Positions 43,976 through 52,909 of a stretch of 64,000 bases of DNA are shown here, piece after piece. How positions within the stretch are numbered: position 1 is the stretch's first letter; each line of letters begins with the position of its first letter. The stretch is from Dorea sp. 5-2. GTDB taxonomy: Bacteria > Bacillota > Clostridia > Lachnospirales > Lachnospiraceae. A program made the position numbers and the translations under genes. The notes beneath the pieces were generated by a model. The model ran no database searches, was not told the DNA's origin, and saw only the letters and a list, made by a program, of their open reading frames with translations. Where the stretch lies: positions 216,247 through 280,246 of the forward strand of contig NZ_KE159737.1 in assembly GCF_000403455.2 (NCBI RefSeq). Reading direction: 5' to 3'.

Positions 43976-44851
43976 ATGAGGTATCGACAGGTGGATAAGA
44001 ATGATGCGAGAGAAGATGTTGCAGGAAGGGAAGTTCTTGAAGTAATCAGAGAGAAATATGACGAGATATTTTCTGCGGAGAAGAAGGTGGCGGATTTTGT
44101 CCTGCAGAATCCGCAGAAGGCGGTGGATTCCAATGTGTCTGAGCTTGCGAGGAGAAGCGGTGTGAGCGATGCGACCGTTATCCGGATGTGTCATCATATC
44201 GGATATGCGGGATATTATCAGTTCCGGATCACGCTTGCGGGGGATCTGGGAAGGCAGCAGTACGGAGTGGACAATATTCCGGAGAGCAAGGACGCCGTGG
44301 AGAAGAGATTTCGGGAGTATGCGGAAGAGATGTTGGTCATCGGCAGGAAGATGGATTCCGATGTCATGTGGAACTGTGTGAAGCTCATCAAGACATGTAA
44401 GCAGGCGCACATCATGGCGGTGGGCAATACAAGCCCTCTTGCCCAGTATATGGGATTCCGGCTGGGACGTCTTGGGATCAAGAGTACATATAACGTGGCG
44501 CCGGAGTATTTCATGAATCATGTGAATCTTGCGGATGAAGGAGATATTCTGGTGGCGATCTCTCAGTCCGGTACATCGAAGCAGGTGATCCAGGGCCTGG
44601 AGCTCGGGAAGGAAAAGGGGCTTAAGAGCATGCTGATCACTGCGTTCCCACAGTCGCCGGCGGCGGCGCTGGCGGATTACGTGCTTCTTTCCGCGGGAAA
44701 GGAAGAGTCTTTTAATTATTACAAGAGCTATGCACATCTGTACGAGACGGCAGTGATCGACGCGCTGCTAAGCTTTGTGACGAATGAAGAACTGATCAAG
44801 ACGAAGCATGCGGATAAACCGGAGATCATGCTGTCTGAGACGAAGATGTAG
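43976..44851 (+). CDS. RpiR/MurR-family regulator (second copy)
   Basis: Regulator of 291 residues, similar along its length to the first copy: HTH region VADFVLQNPQKAVDSNVSELARRSGVSDATVIRMCHHIGYAGYYQ and SIS domain (AVGNTSPLAQYMGFRLGRLG, AISQSGTSKQV). The reading frame opens at a GTG at 43937, but TATACT at 43951-43956 looks like a -10 box, so ATG 43976 is preferred; no strong ribosome site is seen for it. The start is uncertain by a few codons. Confidence 0.88.
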   Translation: MRYRQVDKNDAREDVAGREVLEVIREKYDEIFSAEKKVADFVLQNPQKAVDSNVSELARRSGVSDATVIRMCHHIGYAGYYQFRITLAGDLGRQQYGVDNIPESKDAVEKRFREYAEEMLVIGRKMDSDVMWNCVKLIKTCKQAHIMAVGNTSPLAQYMGFRLGRLGIKSTYNVAPEYFMNHVNLADEGDILVAISQSGTSKQVIQGLELGKEKGLKSMLITAFPQSPAAALADYVLLSAGKEESFNYYKSYAHLYETAVIDALLSFVTNEELIKTKHADKPEIMLSETKM

Positions 44852-44927
44852 GATTAGATGGAGTTGTTGAAAGATGAGGATCATCACATTTTTCGGCGGC
44901 TCCATTCAACATAAAGGAGACAGGATT

Positions 44928-45614
44928 ATGAAGAGATCAAGGATCAATGAAGTGATAAGGGATATGGAAGCGCTGATCAAAGAGCATGGGTTTGAGATCC
45001 CGCCGTTTGCCAAGTGGAGCCCGCAGGACTGGCAGAATGTGGGGCATGAGTACGACGAGATCCGTGACAACTGTTTGGGGTGGGATATAACCGATTATGG
45101 TCTTGGCGATTTCGATAAGGTAGGATTTTCTCTTTTGACGATCCGCAACGGGAACCAGAAGATGCCTGAGAAATATCCCAAGACTTATGCGGAGAAACTT
45201 CTTATGCTGTATGAAGGGCAGACGGCACCTATGCATTATCACTGGAACAAGATGGAGGATATCATCAACCGGGGAGGCAACGAGATCTATATCACGGTGT
45301 ATAACGGAACCGAGGATGGCTCGATGCTCGATACGGATGTGACGGTACACTGTGACGGCAAGACGGAAGCCGTACCGGCAGGAACGAAGGTATTATTGAA
45401 ACCGGGGCAGAGTATTACCATCACGCCGTATATGTATCATGATTTTATCGTACCGAAGACGGGAGGGGCAGTCCTTCTGGGGGAAGTGTCCATGTGCAAC
45501 GACGACGAGAACGATAATCGTTTCTATGAACCGATCGGACGTTTCCCGGAAGTAGAGGAAGATGAGGCGCCTTACCGCTTGCTCTGTAATGAGTACCCGG
45601 CGGCAGGAAAATAA
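44928..45614 (+). CDS. D-lyxose/D-mannose-type sugar isomerase (cupin)
   Basis: Isomerase of 228 residues matching the D-lyxose isomerase family (cupin fold): MKRSRINEVIRDMEALI start, and the metal site MHYHWNKMEDIINRGGNE (two His and a Glu near 100-116) with a later His in YMYHDF. Characterised members interconvert D-lyxose with D-xylulose and D-mannose with D-fructose. ATG 44928 with AAAGGAGACAGG is chosen over an upstream ATG at 44874. In this locus it would feed the ADP-dependent kinase and aldolases. Confidence 0.85.
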   Translation: MKRSRINEVIRDMEALIKEHGFEIPPFAKWSPQDWQNVGHEYDEIRDNCLGWDITDYGLGDFDKVGFSLLTIRNGNQKMPEKYPKTYAEKLLMLYEGQTAPMHYHWNKMEDIINRGGNEIYITVYNGTEDGSMLDTDVTVHCDGKTEAVPAGTKVLLKPGQSITITPYMYHDFIVPKTGGAVLLGEVSMCNDDENDNRFYEPIGRFPEVEEDEAPYRLLCNEYPAAGK

Positions 45615-45691
45615 ATAAAGACGACGATAATCTTGACAAACCGACCGTTGGTATGTTAGTGTGAGATGTGTATCAGGGAGGTGAAGGGATC

Positions 45692-46345
45692 ATGGCGAGA
45701 AATAAGCACCCGGAAGAAACCGTTAGATCAATACTGGACGTTTCTTTCCGTCTGTTCATGGAGAAGGGGTATGAGCACACGTCGATCCAGGATATACTCG
45801 ATCACTTAGGCGGGCTTAGCAAGGGTGCGATCTATCATCATTTCAAGTCGAAGGAAGATATCCTGGTTGCCGTAGCGGACAAGATGATGTCAGAATCTAA
45901 CCGCAGGCTTGCAGAGATTATGAACCGCATAGACCTTAACGGCAAGGAGAAGCTGAAGACGATCTTCAAGGCTTCGCTGAACCGGCGCGTACAAGAAGAG
46001 ATGTTTACGGTGGCGCCTGATATGCGCAGTAATCCGAAGCTTCTGTTCAGTTTTCTGCAGGAGACGGTAGAGGAGGCGGCGCCCCATTATGTATTGCCGA
46101 TCATCAGACAGGGGATCGAAGACGGCTCGATCGAGACGGATTATCCCGAAGAACTGGCAGAGCTTATCATGCTTGTGGCAAATGTCTGGACGAATCCTAT
46201 GATCTTCCACTGTTCTGCGGAAGAGTCCTATCGTAAGTTTATCGTATTTGGACAGATGCTTAGAGGATTAGGCGTGGATATCATAGACCGTGAGATGTCA
46301 GAGCGCGTACGTGAATTGTCGTCTATTTATCAACAGAATATGTAG
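45692..46345 (+). CDS. TetR-family regulator
   Basis: Regulator of 217 residues. N-terminal TetR HTH: RSILDVSFRLFMEKGYEHTSIQDILDHLGGLSKGAIYHHFKSKEDIL (residues 11-58); helical ligand-binding domain after that. ATG 45692 follows GGGAGGTGAAG. It has a TTGACA at 45633-45638 with an imperfect ACCGACCGTTGGTAT palindrome, related to the perfect palindrome before the MFS gene at 46411-46441, so it probably represses both itself and the transporter. Confidence 0.92.
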   Translation: MARNKHPEETVRSILDVSFRLFMEKGYEHTSIQDILDHLGGLSKGAIYHHFKSKEDILVAVADKMMSESNRRLAEIMNRIDLNGKEKLKTIFKASLNRRVQEEMFTVAPDMRSNPKLLFSFLQETVEEAAPHYVLPIIRQGIEDGSIETDYPEELAELIMLVANVWTNPMIFHCSAEESYRKFIVFGQMLRGLGVDIIDREMSERVRELSSIYQQNM

Positions 46346-46410
46346 TTTATCTATGGAACCAGTTATGGGACGAATTTTCTGCTCTGGGAACGGAGCAGAA
46401 AATTTTTACC

Positions 46411-46441
46411 CATATACATACCGGCGTTCGGTATGTATATG
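46411..46441. promoter_or_regulatory. TetR-type operator before the MFS gene
   Basis: A perfect 13-bp inverted repeat: CATATACATACCG and CGGTATGTATATG separated by GCGTT. It lies 60 bases before the MFS gene. A related sequence (ACCGACCGTTGGTATGT) is at 45639-45655 before the tetR gene. Confidence 0.8.
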
Positions 46442-46502
46442 AAATATAAACTTTACAAAATCGGTACAGTGACCCATAATTACAAAGAAGGAGGAGTAAC
46501 AT

Positions 46503-47750
46503 ATGAATCAGAAACTTTTTTCAAAGGATTTTACGTTAGTTGTGATCGGGCAGATCATCTCGCTGTTTGGAAATGCCACATTGAGATTTGCGCTGCCTTT
46601 GTATCTGCTGAACCTGACCGGGTCGTCGGCGCTATACGGGACGGTGATGGCGTGCGCTTTTATCCCGTCTATTATATTGTCGCCGGTGGGAGGCATCGTG
46701 GCGGACAGAGTCAATAAGAGGAATGTCATGGTGATATTGGATTTCTTCACTGCGGCAGTGATACTGGCATTCTTCCTTCTTATGAAAGAAGGGAACATCG
46801 TTGTCCTCCTGACGGTCACGCTGATGCTGTTATACGGTATCGCGGGCGCTTATCAGCCGTCCGTGCAGGCAAGTATCCCGGCTTTGGTGGAGCAGGGGAG
46901 CCTTATGGCGGCGAATTCCATTATCAATACCATAAGTTCCTTCGCGTCTTTAAGCGGTCCGGTGCTTGGAGGGATCCTGTATAGTGCATATGGGATAGAG
47001 CCGGTCTTATTGGTTTGTATGGCGTGCTTTGTCTTGTCGGCGGTCATGGAGATCTTTATCCGGATCCCTTTTCGAAAACCAACCTCTGCCGGAAGCATAT
47101 GGGAGAATGTCAGGACAGATTTTGCGGAGAGCATCCGGTTTATCCGGCAGGAGAAGCCTGTGATCGGGAAGTCGCTTCTGGTGGTCTGCGGGATCAATCT
47201 CTTCTTATCGGCGATGATCATTGTGGCGCTGCCGTATCTGGTGACGGAGGTGTTCGAACTGGAAGCGGCGCAGGCAAACCGGCTCTACGGATATGCCCAG
47301 GGCGCTCTGGCGGCAGGAGGGCTGACAGGGGGGATCTGTGCAGGTGTATTTGCCAGAAGGCTGTCGATCCATAAGGTGGGGAACCTGATCGTCATCAGCT
47401 CGGTGTGCGTATTTCCCATCGCTGCCGCATTGAACCTGTTTTCATCCGGAATGATCCATTACCTTGTGACCACTGGCTGCTGTTTTATCATTATGATATT
47501 CTCAACTGTCTTTTCCGTGCAGATGCTCTCCTTTATGCAGGCGGAGACGCCGCCGAACCTGATCGGGAAAGTGATCGCGGTCGCCCTTACTATTTCTATG
47601 TGCGCACAGCCGTTGGGAAATGCGCTGTACGGCGTGCTCTTTGAGATCTGTGAAGGATTTGAATATGCCGTGGTCCTGTTCTCCGGCGCGGTGTCGCTTA
47701 TGATCGCTGTCAGAGCAAGAAGGATATTTGGGAAATTGACTGTGTCGTAA
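46503..47750 (+). CDS. MFS transporter (drug-efflux type)
   Basis: Twelve-segment permease of 415 residues. The loop 2-3 signature GGIVADRVNKRNVMV (near 62-76) and the N-terminus LVVIGQIISLFGNATLRFALPLYLL are typical of MFS exporters related to macrolide efflux proteins. The gene is next to the tetR gene and under the palindrome, so an inducible efflux pump is likely; the ligand is unknown. Confidence 0.9.
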   Translation: MNQKLFSKDFTLVVIGQIISLFGNATLRFALPLYLLNLTGSSALYGTVMACAFIPSIILSPVGGIVADRVNKRNVMVILDFFTAAVILAFFLLMKEGNIVVLLTVTLMLLYGIAGAYQPSVQASIPALVEQGSLMAANSIINTISSFASLSGPVLGGILYSAYGIEPVLLVCMACFVLSAVMEIFIRIPFRKPTSAGSIWENVRTDFAESIRFIRQEKPVIGKSLLVVCGINLFLSAMIIVALPYLVTEVFELEAAQANRLYGYAQGALAAGGLTGGICAGVFARRLSIHKVGNLIVISSVCVFPIAAALNLFSSGMIHYLVTTGCCFIIMIFSTVFSVQMLSFMQAETPPNLIGKVIAVALTISMCAQPLGNALYGVLFEICEGFEYAVVLFSGAVSLMIAVRARRIFGKLTVS

Positions 47751-47827
47751 ACCGGCGTACCCCTTGTTCTCCGGGAGGAAAGATGATAAAATAAACGGAC
47801 AGTATACGAGTGGAAGGTTCTGATACG

Positions 47828-48532
47828 ATGAAACAGATCTTACTGGTGGAGGATGATCTAAGCCTGATCGGCGGACTGTCTTTCGCCGTCAAAAAAGAAG
47901 GATATGGAATAGAGGCCGCCCGCACATGCCTTGAGGCGGATCGGCTCTTGTCTGACGGCAGGTATGACCTGATCATCCTGGATGTCTCCCTTCCTGACGG
48001 ATCCGGATTTGACTTGTGCCAAAGGATACGCCGGACTTCGAAGGTGCCGATCTTGTTTTTAACTGCTGCAGATGAAGAGACGGACATGATCATGGGGCTT
48101 GAGATCGGCGGAGACGACTATATCACGAAGCCGTTTAAGCTTGCCGTGTTCCTGTCAAGAGTCCGCGCACTGCTTCGCAGAAGCAGTAATTTCAGCCAGG
48201 AGGCTCCCAGACTGTATTCCAATGATATCAAGGTAGAGTTGGTAAAAGGCGAAGTCTATAAAAATGGGAAACTGATCGACCTGACGGCAAGCGAATACAA
48301 ACTGCTGTGCTTTTTTATGGAGAATCCCGGCCGGATACTCTCACCGGAGCAGATCCTGAACAGGCTGTGGGACTGTGATGAGAATTATGTAGATAATAAT
48401 ACGCTGACGGTCTATATCCGAAGGCTCCGCACGAAGATCGAGGATCATCCGGAGAAGCCGGAACGGATCGTAACCGTCCGGCGTATGGGATATAAGTGGA
48501 ATACGGCGGAGCAAGACAGAGGCGGAACGTAA
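47828..48532 (+). CDS. OmpR-family response regulator
   Basis: A 234-residue response regulator: receiver domain with acidic Glu8/Asp9/Asp10 (LVEDD), phosphorylated Asp52 (LIILDVSLPDG), Lys in YITKPFK; and winged-helix DNA-binding domain (LTASEYKLLCFFMENPGRILSPEQIL, NTLTVYIRRLRTKIE). It pairs with the kinase just downstream and probably controls the ABC exporter that follows. ATG 47828 is chosen over a GTG at 47810 because it begins the receiver fold. Confidence 0.94.
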   Translation: MKQILLVEDDLSLIGGLSFAVKKEGYGIEAARTCLEADRLLSDGRYDLIILDVSLPDGSGFDLCQRIRRTSKVPILFLTAADEETDMIMGLEIGGDDYITKPFKLAVFLSRVRALLRRSSNFSQEAPRLYSNDIKVELVKGEVYKNGKLIDLTASEYKLLCFFMENPGRILSPEQILNRLWDCDENYVDNNTLTVYIRRLRTKIEDHPEKPERIVTVRRMGYKWNTAEQDRGGT

Positions 48533-48560
48533 GCCTGAGCAGAAAAAAAGAAGGGATTTT

Positions 48561-49607
48561 ATGGAGCGTATGCGGAAGATACTTGCCAATGGGAAGATCA
48601 AGGCATTGCTGGATCGAATCTTGTTATGCATGGCAGGATTTGCAGTGCTTTTTACCGTCTGCATGGTATTTGAACCGGAAGGCGCGGCGCTGTATGTCGG
48701 AATCAGCGCGTTGTTCATGGGAGTCCTGATCATGGCGGCATGCTATGGATACTTTAAGGAGCAGGATGAGATCCTGGAACATGCCGCGGATCAGATCAGA
48801 GAATATATTTCCGGCAGCAAAGACGCACGTATTGAGTGTCAGGAGGAAGGCGAGCTGTACAGGTTATTCCATGAAGTGAATTCGCTGGCTGCCATCCTGA
48901 ACGCCCATATTGAGAAGGAAGGAAGAGAGAAGGAGTTCTTAAGAAATACGATATCAGATATTTCCCATCAGTTGAAGACGCCTCTTGCGGCATTGAATAT
49001 CTATAACGGGATCCTGCAGGGAGAGGCAGAGGATCTTCCGACAGTCAGAGAGTTTGCCGGTCTCTCTGAGCAGGAGTTGGAAAGGATCGAAACACTGATA
49101 CAGAACCTGTTAAAAATATCCAAATTCGATGCGGGCACGATCATGATGGAGAAGAAACGGAAAAATGTGTCCGAGATGATGGAGCGCGTCAGGAAGCGGT
49201 TTGATTTCCGTGCCGTGCAGGAAGGGAAGAAGATTGTTCTAGCCGGGGATGAATCGTCAGATTTCGACTGTGACTGCAGCTGGCTGTCGGAGGCGATCGC
49301 CAATATTGTGAAAAATGCGTTGGATCATACGGAAGAAGGGGAGTTTGTCCGGATTGAATGGAAGACATCTGTGTCCTTGCTTCAGATCGCCGTGGAAGAT
49401 AACGGGAGCGGGATTCATCCGGAGGATCTGTATTTTATCTTTAAACGTTTTTACCGGAGCCGGTATTCTAAGGACACGCAGGGGATCGGGCTTGGGCTGC
49501 CGCTTGCGAAATCCATTATTGAGGCGCATGGGGGCAGCATTTCGGTCGACAGTGAATTAGGGATCGGTACGACATTTTATATATATTTTCCTTACAATTG
49601 TACTTAA
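48561..49607 (+). CDS. Sensor histidine kinase, short-loop type
   Basis: Kinase of 348 residues with two membrane segments (about 20-38 and 44-65) joined by a very short outside loop, so no extracellular sensor domain. Phospho-acceptor His136 in DISHQLKTPL, N box NIVKNALDH, G boxes DNGSGIHPED and GIGLGLPLAKSIIEAHGG. This architecture resembles intramembrane-sensing kinases such as BceS, which sense through an associated ABC transporter; here such a transporter is encoded immediately downstream. Confidence 0.92.
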   Translation: MERMRKILANGKIKALLDRILLCMAGFAVLFTVCMVFEPEGAALYVGISALFMGVLIMAACYGYFKEQDEILEHAADQIREYISGSKDARIECQEEGELYRLFHEVNSLAAILNAHIEKEGREKEFLRNTISDISHQLKTPLAALNIYNGILQGEAEDLPTVREFAGLSEQELERIETLIQNLLKISKFDAGTIMMEKKRKNVSEMMERVRKRFDFRAVQEGKKIVLAGDESSDFDCDCSWLSEAIANIVKNALDHTEEGEFVRIEWKTSVSLLQIAVEDNGSGIHPEDLYFIFKRFYRSRYSKDTQGIGLGLPLAKSIIEAHGGSISVDSELGIGTTFYIYFPYNCT

Positions 49608-49753
49608 TTCTAACAGTTTCATACGGATGATCCCTACAAAATTGTAGGATAATTGTAATATTGCCGTAGGGTTGGCATGTTATTCTTTTTATACATTGGA
49701 GCAGCCGCAAAATGTGGCTTATGCACAATGAATGGAGAAGGAGGTTTTTATCT

Positions 49754-50437
49754 ATGAATCTGTTGGAAGTAAGATCAGTTTCCAAAACCTACGGAGAAGG
49801 AGACACTGCCGTACATGCATTGAAGAAAGTGAGCTTTTCCGTTCCGAAAGGTGAATTTGTCGCGATCGTCGGGGAATCCGGTTCCGGTAAGAGTACCCTG
49901 CTGAATATGATCGGCGCGCTGGACGTTCCTTCCTTTGGAAAAGTCTATATTGACAGCAAAGATCTCTTTGCGATGAAGGAGCAAAGCCTTACGGTTTTCC
50001 GCCGCAGAAATATCGGTTTTATATTCCAGAGCTTTCATCTGATCCCAGAACTGACGGTTGAGCAGAATATTATGTTCCCGCTGCTGTTGGATTACCAGAA
50101 GCCTAATAGGAAATATCTGGAAGAACTGCTCGCCGTTTTAAATCTCACGGATCGCCGGCATCATCTGCCAGACCAGTTATCCGGCGGCCAGCAGCAGAGG
50201 GCGGCGATCGGGAGAGCGCTGATCACCCGTCCGGCGCTCATCCTTGCGGATGAACCGACGGGGAATCTGGATACCCAGAACAGCAGAGAGGTCATCGCGC
50301 TTCTGAAAGAAGCTTCCCAAAAATATGAGCAGACGATCGTTATGATCACCCACAGCAGGGGCATTGCGCAGACGGCAGACCGTATCCTGCAGGTATCGGA
50401 TGGAGAATTGACTGATTTTGGGAGGTGCAGAGAATGA
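49754..50437 (+). CDS. ABC exporter ATP-binding protein (MacB/BceA-like)
   Basis: ATPase of 227 residues: Walker A GESGSGKSTLL (40-50), signature LSGGQQQRAAIGRAL, Walker B LILADEPTGNLD and H-loop ITHSRG. It belongs to the LolD/MacB/BceA group that works with FtsX-type permeases. ATG 49754 with AAGGAGG upstream. Its stop overlaps the permease start by four bases (ATGA). Confidence 0.94.
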   Translation: MNLLEVRSVSKTYGEGDTAVHALKKVSFSVPKGEFVAIVGESGSGKSTLLNMIGALDVPSFGKVYIDSKDLFAMKEQSLTVFRRRNIGFIFQSFHLIPELTVEQNIMFPLLLDYQKPNRKYLEELLAVLNLTDRRHHLPDQLSGGQQQRAAIGRALITRPALILADEPTGNLDTQNSREVIALLKEASQKYEQTIVMITHSRGIAQTADRILQVSDGELTDFGRCRE

Positions 50438-52647
50438 AGAGTTATCTTAGCCTGATCCCGATCTCTGCACGCGTTCACAGGCGGCAGAACTGCATGACGC
50501 TTCTGTGTATTACGATCTCGGTATTCCTTGTAACATCTATATTCAGTATTGCGCAAACCTTTGTCCGGGCAGAAGGAGAAGCCCTGCAGGAGAAACACGG
50601 CAGCTGGCATATCCGGATCGACCGTATTTCACAGGATACCGGCGAAGAGATCAGCCGCCGTCATGACATTCAAGCCGTCGGTTGGTCAGAATCGTTCAAT
50701 ACAGACGCGGATCAGCCTTTTTATATCGGTGAGAAGAAAGCTGCGCTTTACGGCGTGGATAAAACTTATATCGCACAGCTTACAAACAGCTTGGAAGAAG
50801 GCGGTATTCCGCAAAGTGACCAGGAAGTGATGCTTAGCAAGAATGCGCGGCTTGCCTTGGATGTGCAGATCGGAAGCCGCGTGACTCTGCGCACGCCTGC
50901 CGGGGATACGGACTTTACCGTGTCTGGCTTTGGCTCTGATGATAAGGCGTATTATCAGGGACAGATGTATATGGCAGGGGTGTACATGACAAGGAATGCA
51001 TTTCACGCGGTCATGGAGGCAAATGCACTGGAAGAACAGCCTTCTTGTTATGTACAGTTCCGGAAGGGCTCCAATGTATCAGAAGTGGTTTCGGATGTGA
51101 AGCGGCAATATGGTCTGACAGAAGAGAATATCTCTGAAAATACGGCTGTTATGGGACTTTCCGGTCAAAGCAGCAACCAGTCTCTCAACGGGATCTATAA
51201 GATAGCGGTCATGCTGTTCTTCCTGGTATTAGCGGCAGGCGTATTGATGATCTCCGGCAGCCTGAACTGCAATATCTCCCGGCGGACGAAATTCTTTGGC
51301 ATGATGCGCTGTATCGGTGCAAGCCGCCGGCAGATCATTCGGTTTGTACGGCTCGAAGCGCTAAACTGGTGTAAGACAGCCGTTCCTGCCGGGCTGATCT
51401 TAGGCACGCTTGCCGCCTGGGGAGTATGCGCATACCTGCGTTATGGGATCGGCGGAGAATTTGCCGCCATGAAGGTATTTGCCTTAAGCCCTGTCGGACT
51501 GGCAAGCGGCGTACTGGTCGGAGTCGTGACCGTTCTGTTCGCGGCGCAGGCTCCGGCAAAACGCGCGGCAAAAGTTTCCCCGATGTCGGCAATTTCCGGC
51601 AATTTGGGGGTACACTCGGCAAAACGCTATGTGATCAGGCAGGAAGCCGGAAGGATCGAGTGGACGCTGGGGATCCATCATGCGATCGGTTCCAGGAAGA
51701 ACTGGATCTTGATGACGGCTTCCTTTGCGCTTACGATCATCGTGACTTTATGTTTTTCGATCGGCCTGGACTTTGCACGGGAACTGATGCCGACTTTGAG
51801 ATCCTGGCAGCCGGATCTTTCCCTTAATGGTTATGAAAATGCCCTGGTGCTGGATCAGCATACAAAAGAAGCGATCCTTGACATCTCCGGTGTGAAATAT
51901 GCTTTCGGAACTGCGTATCTGGATCATATTCCGGTAACTTCTTCCGGACAGGGAATCGACTATATCAATCTGGAATCTTACGATGAGAACTTGTTGGAAG
52001 CTGCAAAAGAGGATCTTGCCGAAGGGGATCTGTCGGATCTCCGGGAAGTCCATGGAGACAGCGGTAAGGTTATGGCTGTCTATAGTAAGGATGCCCCATG
52101 GAAGATGGGGGACACCATTTGGATCGGCGGAAATGAGGTTGAGATCGCCTGTTTGGTATCCGCCAGCCTCTTTCCGGGGGAAAGGCTGCTCATCTGCTCG
52201 CAGGAGACGTTTGAGAGACTGACCGGGAAGAAGGGACTTGCCATGATCGGCGTACAGCTTGACGAGGATGCGGATGAAGAGACGATACGGCAGATCAGCG
52301 GATATGCCGGGAGTGATGTCATCTTTACAGATGAGAGAGAAAAAGCACAGGAAGGGAATACCACTTACAGGGCAGTGCAGATCGGCGCATATGGCTTCCT
52401 GGCGATCATGGGGATGGTCACGCTGTTCTATATCATGAACAGTATATCCATCAGTGTGACGGCGCGGACAAAGCAGTACGGGGTGATGCGGGCGGTTGGC
52501 ATGGACAGCGCCCAGCTTACCCGGATGATCACCGCGGAAGCATTTACCTATGCAGTATCGGGTCTTTTTGCCGGCTGCGGGATCGGTCTTTTGTTTTGTT
52601 ATATTCTGTATGACCGGCTGATCACACGATATTTCGGAACGGTATAG
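50434..52647 (+). CDS. FtsX-type ABC permease, truncated by in-frame TAG
   Basis: Permease of 737 residues in the open frame: a first membrane segment (MTLLCITISVFLVTSIFSI), a ~200-residue extracellular domain, an FtsX block (AVMLFFLVLAAGVLMISG to LASGVLVGVVTVLFAA), a second copy of the same layout, and the last block AYGFLAIMGMVTLFYIMN and FTYAVSGLFAGCGIGLLF. The frame is stopped at TAG 52645-52647 after RYFGTV. Translation continues in frame to a TAA at 52771 with a membrane segment and the typical end, so the last of about eight membrane segments is lost. TGG to TAG is the simplest change. It may be non-functional. Confidence 0.88.
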   Translation: MKSYLSLIPISARVHRRQNCMTLLCITISVFLVTSIFSIAQTFVRAEGEALQEKHGSWHIRIDRISQDTGEEISRRHDIQAVGWSESFNTDADQPFYIGEKKAALYGVDKTYIAQLTNSLEEGGIPQSDQEVMLSKNARLALDVQIGSRVTLRTPAGDTDFTVSGFGSDDKAYYQGQMYMAGVYMTRNAFHAVMEANALEEQPSCYVQFRKGSNVSEVVSDVKRQYGLTEENISENTAVMGLSGQSSNQSLNGIYKIAVMLFFLVLAAGVLMISGSLNCNISRRTKFFGMMRCIGASRRQIIRFVRLEALNWCKTAVPAGLILGTLAAWGVCAYLRYGIGGEFAAMKVFALSPVGLASGVLVGVVTVLFAAQAPAKRAAKVSPMSAISGNLGVHSAKRYVIRQEAGRIEWTLGIHHAIGSRKNWILMTASFALTIIVTLCFSIGLDFARELMPTLRSWQPDLSLNGYENALVLDQHTKEAILDISGVKYAFGTAYLDHIPVTSSGQGIDYINLESYDENLLEAAKEDLAEGDLSDLREVHGDSGKVMAVYSKDAPWKMGDTIWIGGNEVEIACLVSASLFPGERLLICSQETFERLTGKKGLAMIGVQLDEDADEETIRQISGYAGSDVIFTDEREKAQEGNTTYRAVQIGAYGFLAIMGMVTLFYIMNSISISVTARTKQYGVMRAVGMDSAQLTRMITAEAFTYAVSGLFAGCGIGLLFCYILYDRLITRYFGTV

Positions 52648-52773
52648 CGCCCGCCGTTGGCGCTGCTGTGCCTGATCGTCTTGTTTGTGGCGGCATGTGC
52701 GGCTGCTGCGGTCTATACTCCGGCAAAACGGATCCGGAATATGGCGGTTACGGAGACGATCCATGAATTGTAA
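52648..52773 (+). pseudogene. Severed 3' end of the FtsX-type permease
   Basis: After the TAG the same frame reads 41 codons, RPPLALLCLIVLFVAACAAA then a TPAKRIRNMAVTETIHEL ending, to TAA at 52771-52773. The hydrophobic stretch is the missing last membrane segment and ARKI/AKRI-type ends close FtsX permeases. No start or ribosome site precedes it. Confidence 0.85.
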
Positions 52774-52909
52774 ATAAAGGGTTATGAAGCCTGTCACATG
52801 AAGAGGAATTTACCGTCTAATCATATGTACCCAATTCCCTGAGGAGGAGCACATCGGGGAGGTCCGCGAACTGCGGAGATAAGACAAGTGCTCCGGAAAA
52901 GAGGAGATC

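Noticed and set aside
51748..52797. 349-codon open frame on the minus strand
   Set aside because: It is a shadow of the FtsX-type permease gene; composition is rich in Arg, His and Ile with no domain.
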